From: Caldilineaceae bacterium
Lineage (GTDB): Bacteria > Chloroflexota > Anaerolineae > Caldilineales > Caldilineaceae
Assembly (NCBI GenBank): GCA_022842065.1
Contig: JALHQH010000011.1
Span: 254,954 to 318,953 of the forward strand
Length of the DNA: 64,000 nt
Direction: 5' to 3'
Below the pieces are notes generated by a model that saw only the letters and a list, made by a program, of their open reading frames with translations, searched no databases and was not told the origin of the DNA. The position numbers and the translations under genes were made by a program. Positions 52,243-62,098 of this stretch are shown here, piece after piece. Positions within the stretch are counted from its first letter, which is position 1; the number at the start of each line of letters is the position of its first letter.

Positions 52243-54210
52243 ATGGATAACAAAACGATGCCACGAATGCAATGCCTGCAAACCAGTCGCCCCGCCACCA
52301 CTAGATCACAACGGCGCGGTGTGCGGCTGCTCAGCCTGTTGCTGAGCACACTGTTGCTATGCAGCACGCCCCAAGCGCTCAGCCCGCGCCTTGCCCAAGC
52401 GCACCTGCGCACGGCCCCGCCTACTGCTATGCCCATCACCGCAGCCACGGTGGAAACGTTTTTTGATGGGTTAGTGGCGCAGCAGATGGCGGTTACGCAC
52501 ATGGTGGGGGCCACCGTGGCGGTGGTTAAGGATGGCGCGCTGCTCTTTGCCAAGGGGTATGGTTATGCTGATCGCGCCCAGAAAATACCGGTCGTGGCTG
52601 ATCGAACGCTCTTTTTTCCTGGTTCAACCGGCAAGCTTTTTACCTGGACGGCATTGATGCAGTTGGTAGAGCAGGGCAAACTTGATCTACAGACCGATAT
52701 CAATCAATATCTGGATTTCACCATTCCCGCCACTTACCCTGAGCCGATTACCCTGGCCCATCTGCTGACCCACACCGCCGGTTTTGAGGAGCAATTCGAG
52801 GCGCTGCTGGTGGCGGATCAGGCCGACGTGCGACCGTTGGGTGAGTTTCTGCGCGCAACGTTGCCGGCGCGCGTCTATGCGCCTGGCATGACCTTTGCCT
52901 ATTCCAACTATGCCACGGCCCTGGCCGGCTATATCATTGAGCGCGTCGCTGGTGAGCCATATGAACAGTACATTACCGATCATATCCTCACCCCGCTGGC
53001 AATGAAGCATAGTGCCGCGGTGCAGCCCTTGCCACCGGCGCTCATGGCCGATCTTGCCAAAGGCTATCACTATCGTAATGGCCAATATACTTCGGTGGAC
53101 TTTGAATGGGTCGCCGATGCGCCGGCCGCGCCGGTCCATACTACGGCCACCGACATGGCCAACTTTATGATCGCTTATCTCAACCAGGGGCGCTTTGGTG
53201 ATACGCAGCTCTTGCAGCCGGCGACCAGCGCAGCCATGTTACAAAAACAGTTTGCCCACGATCCACATGTCAATGGCATGGGCTACGGCTTCCTGATCTC
53301 AACCCAAAATGACCAGACCATCGCCTGGCACGCGGGAGGCAGTGCCTATTTCAACACCATGTTGGCGCTGATTCCGGCCGCGAATATCGGTTTTTTTATC
53401 TCGTACAACACCCCGATTGGGGATCTGCACCAGCCGCTAGCCAGCTTTGTCGATCACTTCTACTCGGCACCAGCCGTCGCCGCGGTCGTACCACCGGCGG
53501 ATACGGCCGAACGCATTGCTGCGCTCAGTGGCAACTATGTCTCTGCGCGTATAGCCCATCAGTCGTCGCAAAAGCTGGTAACCTGGCTAGCAGAGGCACT
53601 GACCGTACAACCGGGGCCTGATGATACTTTAGTGGTCGGGGCGCGCACCTATGCCGAAGTCGAGCCAGGGCTTTTTCAGCAGATCGGTGGTCCACGCACA
53701 TTGGTTTATCGCACCGACGCGCAGGGCGCGGTGACGCAACTCTTCTTCGGCCAGTTTGCCTACTTTAGAATCCCTACCTACCAGACTGTGCTTTTTCAAA
53801 TCCTGCTGGCGGCCAGCGCGTTGTTGATCATGCTCACCGGGGTCATTGCCTGGCCGATCGCTTGGCTAGTGCAGCGGCGGCGTGGGCAGCCGGCCGCGCC
53901 GTGGACTGTGGTGGCGCGCTGGACGGCGAGTCTCTTGGCAGTCTTTAACATCGCGCTGCTGGGCTGGTTTCTGCTCGCGTTGCTGGCTTACGCCGATTCG
54001 CTTGTCTATCCAACGGCCCTAATGGTGCGCTTGACCCAACTGTGGTGGATCAACCTGCCCGCCGCACTCGCCTTGTTGACCTTTATGGTACGGGCTTGGC
54101 GGCGGCCCACAGGGCATATCGCCTGGCGTATCCACTACACATTGGTGACCTTAGCGGCGTTACTCTTTGTTGCATTTTTACTGAACTGGCAGCTGCTGGC
54201 TGGGCTGTAA
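52243..54210 (+). CDS. Serine hydrolase (beta-lactamase class C fold) with C-terminal membrane domain
   Basis: 655 residues. After a signal-like segment (to about residue 52), a penicillin-binding-like domain has SxxK as STGK in FPGSTGKLFTW, YxN as YSNYA, and HxG in AWHAGGS. The last 130 residues hold four transmembrane helices. Such proteins hydrolyse peptides or esters outside the cell; clinical beta-lactam resistance is not implied. GTG/ATG alternatives exist near 52258; I keep ATG 52243. Confidence 0.88.
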   Translation: MDNKTMPRMQCLQTSRPATTRSQRRGVRLLSLLLSTLLLCSTPQALSPRLAQAHLRTAPPTAMPITAATVETFFDGLVAQQMAVTHMVGATVAVVKDGALLFAKGYGYADRAQKIPVVADRTLFFPGSTGKLFTWTALMQLVEQGKLDLQTDINQYLDFTIPATYPEPITLAHLLTHTAGFEEQFEALLVADQADVRPLGEFLRATLPARVYAPGMTFAYSNYATALAGYIIERVAGEPYEQYITDHILTPLAMKHSAAVQPLPPALMADLAKGYHYRNGQYTSVDFEWVADAPAAPVHTTATDMANFMIAYLNQGRFGDTQLLQPATSAAMLQKQFAHDPHVNGMGYGFLISTQNDQTIAWHAGGSAYFNTMLALIPAANIGFFISYNTPIGDLHQPLASFVDHFYSAPAVAAVVPPADTAERIAALSGNYVSARIAHQSSQKLVTWLAEALTVQPGPDDTLVVGARTYAEVEPGLFQQIGGPRTLVYRTDAQGAVTQLFFGQFAYFRIPTYQTVLFQILLAASALLIMLTGVIAWPIAWLVQRRRGQPAAPWTVVARWTASLLAVFNIALLGWFLLALLAYADSLVYPTALMVRLTQLWWINLPAALALLTFMVRAWRRPTGHIAWRIHYTLVTLAALLFVAFLLNWQLLAGL

Positions 54211-54213
54211 CGC

Positions 54214-54480
54214 GTGCAATCCACTACCATACAAAAATGGCTGTGGCCCATCCTTTTCGCCCTGCTCGTTTTTGTGTCGGTCTATCGCGCACTGCAGGAC
54301 ATCGATGACGATATTGAGGCAATCATGAATTTACAAGCCGGAACGATCCTGAGTTTGATCGCAGCCTTCTTGGTGCTGTTCTTTGCGATGCTGGATCCAG
54401 CTGTGTCCGCCGGCCTAAGCATCAGCTTATTCATCGCGTTCTCGGCTTATCAATTTATGTGTGTAAAGCGAGGTCAATAG
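54214..54480 (+). CDS. Small two- to three-helix membrane protein
   Basis: 88 residues starting with GTG at 54214; no clear ribosome site. Two or three hydrophobic segments: WPILFALLVFVSVY, TILSLIAAFLVLFFAML and SAGLSISLFIAFSAY. It fits tightly between the hydrolase (3 bases) and the acetyltransferase (1 base), which supports it as a real coupled gene, but no family is recognised. Confidence 0.55.
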   Translation: MQSTTIQKWLWPILFALLVFVSVYRALQDIDDDIEAIMNLQAGTILSLIAAFLVLFFAMLDPAVSAGLSISLFIAFSAYQFMCVKRGQ

Positions 54481-54481
54481 A

Positions 54482-54949
54482 ATGGTCGCTCGTGCCGATG
54501 TTGACCTGCTGGCGCAGTTAGATGCCGAGCATTGGCAACATTATAGCCAGTCGCCGATCTTTATGGCACCCCATACCGGGCGCGCTGCCGCGACCTGGCA
54601 TCATTTTTTGAACCAGCCACACCACAGCGTCTGGCTAGCGTTGGCTGGGGTAGATCCGGCTGGCTATCTCTGTTTTGCCGGTGGCGATGGTCTCGACGGC
54701 GTTGATCTGCTGGGTGGGGATGGCATCGTTGGCATTTCCGGCGCATATGTACGTCCGGGCTATCGGGGACAAGGTGTGGCACCGGCTTTGCTTGATGCCG
54801 CCCTGTGCGCCTATGCCAGCCAGGGCATGACAAGCTGTGCCGTCAACTTTGAAGCGTTTAACCTGGAAGCCGCGGCCTTCTGGCCACGCTATTTTACACC
54901 GGTCTGTCTCTCAGTGTTACGGGTGCCGGAATGGGTGGACGGATCTTGA
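54482..54949 (+). CDS. GNAT-family N-acetyltransferase
   Basis: 155 residues. The acetyl-CoA-binding motif A is visible as ISGAYVRPGYRGQGVAPALLDAAL; VNFEAFNLEAAAFWPRYF is the typical C-terminal segment. Substrate unknown. It follows the small membrane protein with one base between, so it is probably co-translated. Confidence 0.86.
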   Translation: MVARADVDLLAQLDAEHWQHYSQSPIFMAPHTGRAAATWHHFLNQPHHSVWLALAGVDPAGYLCFAGGDGLDGVDLLGGDGIVGISGAYVRPGYRGQGVAPALLDAALCAYASQGMTSCAVNFEAFNLEAAAFWPRYFTPVCLSVLRVPEWVDGS

Positions 54950-54997
54950 ATGATGAGGAAACGATGAAATTTCATTCAGCTGGAACAGGAGTGATAT

Positions 54998-56317
54998 ATG
55001 CTGCAACAGCAACCCAATCTAATCACAGGCCATCCACTGCAGGATGATGCGACTCATCGCAACCAACCCACTGCAACTGGCTCACCGTTGGCGCGCAAAA
55101 TTCGCATGGCGCTGCTGTGGGTGCTCGGTGTTGTGCTCACCTTCCTGCTGGTCCTGCCCGTGCTGCTTTTGTTTGTCGCCACGGCCGTACCTACCTATGT
55201 TGTGATCGGGCTATTGGTGGTTGATGGCCTGTTCCTCTTTGGACGTTTTCGGCAGCAATGGCCCCGCCTGGGGGTGCTTGGGTACTTGCTGGGCTTGTTG
55301 TTGATCGCCGGGCTGGCTGTCTGGCTCTCCCAACAGTTAGCCGCCACGGCACCGATCACCGCAGCCAACGGCCAGCCACTGCCCAACAGTATCGCGACGT
55401 TGGAGAAAGTAACCCTTGGCGGCAGTGAGCAGTGGATCACCATCCGCGGCAAAGATGTCCACAACCCTGTCCTCCTCTATCTGGGTATCGGTGGGCCGGG
55501 GGCGGGCGGCTTTCCAGCCAATGCCATGATGTTTGGCGCGCTGGAGGAGCACTTTACGGTCGTCAACTGGGATCAACCGGGCACGGGCAAATCATATAAC
55601 GCGGTGCCGATTACAACGTTGACGGTTGACCGCTTTGTCGCCGATGCCCATGAGTTAACCCAACTGCTGCGGGCGCGTTTTCAGCAAGAGAAGATCTACG
55701 TCTTCGGTCTCTCGTGGGGCACCATTCTCGGCATCAAATTGGTGCAGCAATACCCCGAGCTCTTTTACGCCTACGTGGGCAACGGCCAAATGGTCAACAC
55801 CACCGAGAACGATCGCCTGGGCTATGAACTGGCGCTGAAGGTTAGTGAAGAATGGGGCGAGGCGGGGACGGTTGCGACACTACGCGGCAATGGCCCACCA
55901 CCCTACGACGGGGCGGGGATGGCCATGAAATATGCGGTCTACAATAATGTACTCTTCCGCTACATGGATTCGCCTACACTCCAACTAGTTTTGCTGCTGG
56001 TGCCCCACTTTGCGCGTGAATATGGACTGGTGGATCGGGTGAATTTTGCGCGTGGCTTGCTCGATTCATTTCCTGTGGTCTATGCACAGTTACACGATCT
56101 AGATTTTGAAACGCAAGCCCCCCAGTTGGCTGTGCCGGTCTATTTTCTGGTTGGCCGCCAAGATGTCAACGCTATGGCGTCATTGGTCGAGCGTTACTAC
56201 AACGGGCTGCAAGCGCCCCACAAAGAGTTAATCTGGCTTGCCTCCGGCCACGGGGCCACGCCAGAGGAACTGACCGATACGCTGGTGAACAAAGTGCTGG
56301 CGCAGACCCAACCGTAG
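54998..56317 (+). CDS. Membrane-anchored alpha/beta hydrolase (proline iminopeptidase-like)
   Basis: 439 residues. Three hydrophobic stretches fill about residues 30-110, then an alpha/beta hydrolase: oxyanion region LYLGIGGPGAGG, NWDQPGTGKSYN, nucleophile elbow FGLSWGT, an aspartate in GRQDVN and a histidine in ASGHGATPEE. The sequence order resembles prolyl aminopeptidases, but the PG-rich oxyanion loop is unusual. The hydrolytic domain's side of the membrane is uncertain. Confidence 0.82.
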   Translation: MLQQQPNLITGHPLQDDATHRNQPTATGSPLARKIRMALLWVLGVVLTFLLVLPVLLLFVATAVPTYVVIGLLVVDGLFLFGRFRQQWPRLGVLGYLLGLLLIAGLAVWLSQQLAATAPITAANGQPLPNSIATLEKVTLGGSEQWITIRGKDVHNPVLLYLGIGGPGAGGFPANAMMFGALEEHFTVVNWDQPGTGKSYNAVPITTLTVDRFVADAHELTQLLRARFQQEKIYVFGLSWGTILGIKLVQQYPELFYAYVGNGQMVNTTENDRLGYELALKVSEEWGEAGTVATLRGNGPPPYDGAGMAMKYAVYNNVLFRYMDSPTLQLVLLLVPHFAREYGLVDRVNFARGLLDSFPVVYAQLHDLDFETQAPQLAVPVYFLVGRQDVNAMASLVERYYNGLQAPHKELIWLASGHGATPEELTDTLVNKVLAQTQP

Positions 56318-56358
56318 CCTATGCAAAAGAACTACCAAGCCACCCCTCCCTAATTCTT

Positions 56359-56471
56359 ACTGCCATTAAGTTAAGCAAGTAGTGCGCATCCCCAGATGCG
56401 CAACCCCATCAAGGCGGGCTCAGTGTCTGGGGACGCTGAGTACACGTTCCGCCCGTTAACTTAATGGCAGT
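56359..56471. mobile_element. MITE-like element with 16-base perfect inverted ends
   Basis: Left end ACTGCCATTAAGTTAA (56359-56374) and right end TTAACTTAATGGCAGT (56456-56471) are exact complements. Inside is a hairpin unit, GTAGTGCGCATCCCCAGATGCGCA and GGGGACGCTGAGTACACG, related to the duplicated unit at 11493-11650. It lies in the 265-base gap between two genes and encodes nothing visible. The gap also contains a repeated CTCCCTAA/CCCTAACCCTCC stretch. Confidence 0.7.
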
Positions 56472-56582
56472 GTCCCTAACCCTCCTCTGCTAAGGGAGGG
56501 AATAGTTGACCCGTAACCCTTCCTCCCCTGTACACGGGAGAGGTTAGGAGGGGGTTACTAGTTACAAAGAAAGTAGCGTTCT

Positions 56583-57497
56583 ATGAAAAGTTCAAAACTC
56601 GTTGTTCTCCTCGCAGTGCTAATAATTGTCCTCGCGCTCATCGCTATTGGTGGCGGGTTCTTTTGGCCGGCTGCGGGCGCACCCTTCCCCTTTACTTCTT
56701 TGCGTGGCCAGCAAGTGCAAATTTATGGCCAGGGTTTGTATCGTTACGATACGCTTTTTACAGGGGCAGCCAACCGTGGGACGGACGTAGTGACGCTAGT
56801 CGGCGCACTCCCACTCTTGGCTTATGCAACCTTGCGCTATCGGCGTGGCTCTTTGCGGGGCGGCTTGTTGTTGTTGGGTACGCTGGTCTATTTCCTTTAT
56901 GTCTATAGCAGTTATGCGCTCGGTATCGCTTTCAACCCGCTCTTTCTGGTCTACATCGCGCTCTTCTCGGCTAGCCTCTTTGCGTTTGTGCTGCTCTTTG
57001 CCTCGATTGATCGGCAACTCCTTACGGCTCACCTTGCGGCTGCGCTACCCCGGCGTCCGGTTGCCATTTTCATGTTCTTCAGCGGTTTGGCGACGCTTGC
57101 GATCTGGCTGCAACCGTTGCTGAATGAGCTAACCCAAAATCAACTGCCGGCGTTCGTCGGTAGCTATAGCACCAAAATTACCGATGTCCTCGATTTGGGG
57201 ATCATTACCCCGGCGACCTTTATTGCCGGCACATTGATTTGGCGGCGCGACGGGCTGGGCTATCTTGTGGGTTTCTCGCTGCTCGTGCTGGAGATCCTAT
57301 TGACGCCGATGATTGCGGCGCAAACGGTCAGCCAACTGCTGGCGGGGCTGCTCTTTACCCCTGCCCAACTCATCGGCCCGATCATTGGTTTTGCCACCCT
57401 GGGCTTGTTGGCGCTGTGGGTGATGGTGCTCCTGCTGCGTAATACAACGGATACCGAGCCGCTGCAACCGGTGTCATTACAAGCGGCTCCCATCTAA
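56583..57497 (+). CDS. Polytopic membrane protein, unknown function
   Basis: 304 residues with about eight hydrophobic segments: at 5-25, 60-75, 85-110, 115-140 and further on. Between them are short charged loops. I recognise no family; the short GQQVQIYGQGLYRYDTLFTGAANRGTD region is distinctive. The ATG at 56583 has no strong ribosome site. It follows other membrane enzymes on the same strand. Confidence 0.7.
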   Translation: MKSSKLVVLLAVLIIVLALIAIGGGFFWPAAGAPFPFTSLRGQQVQIYGQGLYRYDTLFTGAANRGTDVVTLVGALPLLAYATLRYRRGSLRGGLLLLGTLVYFLYVYSSYALGIAFNPLFLVYIALFSASLFAFVLLFASIDRQLLTAHLAAALPRRPVAIFMFFSGLATLAIWLQPLLNELTQNQLPAFVGSYSTKITDVLDLGIITPATFIAGTLIWRRDGLGYLVGFSLLVLEILLTPMIAAQTVSQLLAGLLFTPAQLIGPIIGFATLGLLALWVMVLLLRNTTDTEPLQPVSLQAAPI

Positions 57498-57637
57498 AAA
57501 AGAATTTTGTGGAGAAATGATCTTTTCTGTACGCATTCCTGGTATGGCGTTTGGGGTATTCACTACATGCCTGGTAAATGGGTGTACAATGTTGCTAGGT
57601 TTGCTGCGGTCGCATTGACGATGAAAGACGGACGCAA

Positions 57638-57682
57638 CGTTTGGCTTGACACCGCTACCGCAGTGGTGTCAAGCCAAACGTG
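57638..57682. repeat. 17-base perfect inverted repeat before the beta-glucosidase gene
   Basis: Arms 57638-57654 and 57666-57682 are exact complements (ACGTTTGGCTTGACACC) with an 11-base loop. It lies 28 bases before the GH1 start and ends near the ribosome site GAAAGGAAC. It could be a hairpin in the leader or an operator for a dimeric repressor. Confidence 0.87.
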
Positions 57683-57697
57683 CGCACAATCAGCTGA

Positions 57698-59074
<1,377 letters not shown>

Positions 59075-59108
59075 GGACTTGTGATGTCCGCAATTCGACC
59101 GCGACCAT

Positions 59109-59945
59109 TTACACTGGATTCAGATAAACAAACTTGAAACCGCTCATATGCTGGACGACTTGGGGACGGAAGTCCAAAGCGCTGTAAGGCGACTGGTGGA
59201 TGGTCAAGCTGTCGTTGGCCGGCGCAAAGTAGCGGATGGTGTTGGTCGCGTTCTTATTCATCGCTTGGGCCACGGCGTTGCGCGACAAATCAACCCCCAC
59301 CGGGTTGACTACCTTCATCTCTACCCACGGTTGCTGGTTGACCTGCATAGTTTTACGCCAGCCCAGTTGGCCTGCCAGGGCAAGGGTGGCGCGCAGCGAA
59401 GTGCGACCGGGCTTGTGCAGCGTCCCCGTTAAGAGGGACGCGTTGCCGGCCGCATCGTTCACTTCGACACGCATCTGCTGCGGATCACGGCGGATCTGGC
59501 TCTGCGCTAGTTTGGCATTGAGGCTGAGGCGTTCGCGGTTGTAGGCGACGACGGTGGGTCTGTTGTTCCACAATCCGTGACAGAGCATCTCGATGGCGGG
59601 ATGGGTGAGCATGGCGGCCAGCAAACTTAACGGCTGCGCCCCCAGCGGCGGCAATGGCTGGCGACTGACAAAGATCGAAAATTGTAATTCATGGTGCGCA
59701 CCTAAACTGGCTTCGGTGAAATCACAAAGCCAGATCCCCATTAACGCCCGGCCCTCGCGATTTTGGATCGGCAGTACCGTTTCCGGTTGTAGCAGCCGTT
59801 GGACTGCCGCCAAATCAGCCGTGCCGGCCACAAACGCGCCATACCCATCATAGATCTGATAGGGCGTCGGCACTGCGCCGGTTGTAATCGTTGCCGTCCC
59901 GGTTAGGGGAAATTGTTGAAAAAGTGGCTGTTCGGTTTTGTTCAT
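59109..59945 (-). CDS. Putative acetoacetate-decarboxylase-like protein
   Basis: 278 residues from ATG 59945, with GGAGG nine bases before; a longer frame to 60197 runs into the next gene's region. The pattern YDGYGAFVAGTADLAAVQRLLQPE, then ALMGIWLCDFTEASLGAHHELQFSIFVSRQ, resembles the acetoacetate decarboxylase fold. I do not see the catalytic lysine clearly, so enzyme activity is uncertain. It is transcribed away from the cyclase gene. Confidence 0.5.
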   Translation of the reverse strand: MNKTEQPLFQQFPLTGTATITTGAVPTPYQIYDGYGAFVAGTADLAAVQRLLQPETVLPIQNREGRALMGIWLCDFTEASLGAHHELQFSIFVSRQPLPPLGAQPLSLLAAMLTHPAIEMLCHGLWNNRPTVVAYNRERLSLNAKLAQSQIRRDPQQMRVEVNDAAGNASLLTGTLHKPGRTSLRATLALAGQLGWRKTMQVNQQPWVEMKVVNPVGVDLSRNAVAQAMNKNATNTIRYFAPANDSLTIHQSPYSALDFRPQVVQHMSGFKFVYLNPV

Positions 59946-60221
59946 GGTGTTGCCCCTCCAACTAATCTTGTTTGCCTGCATCATATACCGCCAACTGTGC
60001 CTTGTCATACATCGAAAGGTGAATGAGGTGGTTGATTGATCATATCCGTCATCCCAGGCAGTTGCCCGAACCAATTTCTCCAGCCGGATTTCGGCCACAG
60101 ACTGATGTGCGCGCTCTGGCGCGGGCTCGGCTTTCTCACGCTCAGCCCACATGGCGCGTGAAGGCTGGGGTGTATTATAATGATGGCATCGTTTCACCTA
60201 ACCACCCGCAAGGAGCACTCA

Positions 60222-60881
60222 ATGCGCATCATCGATATCAGCGGTTCGATTGAAAATGGCATGTGGTCTTATGCCGATCCCTATCCGGCCCCCAGCATTG
60301 TCGAAATTCCGCCGCCGGAGTGGTTGGCCTATCCAGTCTACTCGCAAACGGTGACCATGGCCGTACAGTGCGCCACCTATCTGGAAACCGGCGCACATAT
60401 GTATCGCGATGTAATCTCGATTGACCAATTACCCTTGGAACGCTGTTATCTGATCGACGCGCTCACCCTCTGGATCCCCAAAGGGCCGGATGAAGCGATC
60501 TCCGTGGCTGATCTGACGCAGGCATTGGCGAAAAGTGGTGAAAGCTTACGACCTGGTGATGCGCTGCTGGTTGGCACCGGTTGGGATCAACATTGGACGC
60601 TGCCCGACTATTTGAGTAACCCGCCCTATTTTCTGGCCGAAGCGATTGACTGGGTGATCGATCAACAAGTCTCCTTGCTGGGCGGTGACACGCCGCGCTA
60701 CGACAGCCCCACCAATCCGCAGAACTTTTTCCCCAAGTTCTTCAAACAAGATATTCTGTTACTGGCCCCGCTGGTTAACTTGCATCAGGTGCAGCAACCG
60801 CGCGGCAAACTCACCGCCTTGCCGCTAAAAATTCAAGGGGCTTGTGCTTCACCGGTGCGCGCCCTCTGGATCGAAGCGTAG
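60222..60881 (+). CDS. Cyclase-family protein (kynurenine formamidase-like)
   Basis: 219 residues from ATG 60222, with AAGGAG upstream; an earlier start at 60180 is unneeded. The opening RIIDISGSIENGMWSY and ATYLETGAHMYRDVI align with the cyclase PF04199 N-terminal region and its metal-binding HxGTHxD motif, here modified to TGAHMYRD. VGTGWDQHW and LGGDTPRYDSP follow. Such enzymes hydrolyse formyl amides or cyclic amides; the substrate is unknown. The altered motif leaves metal ligation uncertain. Confidence 0.72.
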   Translation: MRIIDISGSIENGMWSYADPYPAPSIVEIPPPEWLAYPVYSQTVTMAVQCATYLETGAHMYRDVISIDQLPLERCYLIDALTLWIPKGPDEAISVADLTQALAKSGESLRPGDALLVGTGWDQHWTLPDYLSNPPYFLAEAIDWVIDQQVSLLGGDTPRYDSPTNPQNFFPKFFKQDILLLAPLVNLHQVQQPRGKLTALPLKIQGACASPVRALWIEA

Positions 60882-60896
60882 GCCGCGACTCTGGCG

Positions 60897-61784
60897 ATGA
60901 AAATTCTACTCACCGGTGCCAATGGCTTTATTGGCCGCCATCTGCTGGATCGCCTCAGCGGCAGCCATGAACTTTATGCGTTGGTGCGCAGTACCCCGCG
61001 TACAGGGCGACCTGGCGTTACCTACATCGCGCAGGATCTCAGTCAACCGTTACAGACCGACCGCCTGCCGAAGCAACTAGATGCGATCATCCATCAAGCC
61101 GCCTTGATCGACACTGAAGGGGTGGCTGAAAGTTTGGCCTTTCGCGTCAATGTGGAAGCCACCTGGCAGTTGTTGCGCTATGCGACAAGCGCAGGGGTGC
61201 AGACCTTTGTCCACGCCTCCACTGGTGGCGTCTATGGCTCTGCCCAGCGCTCCTTTGGGGAAAGTGATCCCTTCAACCCGATGGATCTCTACAGTTTGAC
61301 CAAAGCGCAAGCTGAGTTGGCCGTGCAGGCCGCGCCGGGTCACTTTCACAAAGTGGTGCTGCGCTACTTCTTTCCCTATGGGGCCGGCACCCCAAACCCG
61401 ATCCCGCGTTGGGTAGCGCAGGCCGTAGCGGGTGAACCTTTGCAGATTCTGCGCAGTGACACTCCGGCCTTCAACCCGATCCACATTACCGACGCGGTGG
61501 AAGCCACCTTGCGTGCGCTCGCCCTGGCGCAAAGCACGGTGCTGAATATCGCCGGGGTAGAAATCACCTCGATCCGCGCGCTTGCCGAGTTAGCGGCGAG
61601 CCTCGTTGGTGGCGTCCCCAATTTTGAGCTGATTCCTCCTGAAGCCGCGATCCCCTATTACCGCGCCAACTTGGTCGCTGAGATCGGGCAGATGCAGGCC
61701 GTGTTGACCTTTACGCCGCAGGTCAAGTTGCGTGCCGGGATCACGGCCTTAGTGCAAGCAATGCTTGGGGTAGGGAACCCCTAG
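60897..61784 (+). CDS. NAD-dependent epimerase/dehydratase
   Basis: 295 residues, extended short-chain dehydrogenase. TGANGFIGRHLL is the dinucleotide motif; VHASTGGVYG and YSLTKAQAELA carry the catalytic Ser/Thr, Tyr and Lys. It probably acts on a nucleotide sugar. Its ATG lies 15 bases after the cyclase stop. The TAG stop is part of the CTAG that begins a MITE-like element. Confidence 0.89.
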   Translation: MKILLTGANGFIGRHLLDRLSGSHELYALVRSTPRTGRPGVTYIAQDLSQPLQTDRLPKQLDAIIHQAALIDTEGVAESLAFRVNVEATWQLLRYATSAGVQTFVHASTGGVYGSAQRSFGESDPFNPMDLYSLTKAQAELAVQAAPGHFHKVVLRYFFPYGAGTPNPIPRWVAQAVAGEPLQILRSDTPAFNPIHITDAVEATLRALALAQSTVLNIAGVEITSIRALAELAASLVGGVPNFELIPPEAAIPYYRANLVAEIGQMQAVLTFTPQVKLRAGITALVQAMLGVGNP

Positions 61785-61938
61785 TACAGTGTGACGGAAG
61801 TTTTGCTGGATTAAAAGCCGCGTTCGTCTCAGCGGGACGGTTGACCGTAGGCGGGAAATAGCATGATTTTCTTGGTCCTACGGTCAACCGTCCCGCTGGG
61901 ACGAAAAACCCATCAAAATTTCGGTAACGCTGCACTAG
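61781..61938. mobile_element. MITE-like element with about 60-base terminal inverted repeats
   Basis: The left end CTAGTACAGTGTGACGGAAG and the right end (complement CTAGTGCAGCGTTACCGAAA) match at about 80% over the first 30 bases, then share TCAGCGGGACGGTTGACC exactly. The length is 158 bases. Its first bases supply the epimerase stop codon. A similar end (CTAGTACAGTGT, then GGAAGTT) bounds the element at 36407-36573. No coding capacity. From 61939 to 62098 there is only the leader of the next gene. Confidence 0.8.
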
Positions 61939-62098
61939 ATATCCTTCAATCCCACCCGTATGGCCAACCCGACAACTCGCCAACCGGCTAGTGTATGATC
62001 GTACCCGGCCTGTTACAATAAAGGGTGGTCATTTGGCGCGCCGCAGACTACGAGGAAAAGCTAAAACTAATTGCTATTGACAAGGAACGCTAGAATTT

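Noticed and set aside
52243..54210. Antibiotic-resistance beta-lactamase
   Set aside because: The SxxK, YxN and HxG motifs mark the general class C/esterase fold, and the four C-terminal helices fit environmental serine hydrolases; nothing points to beta-lactam hydrolysis.
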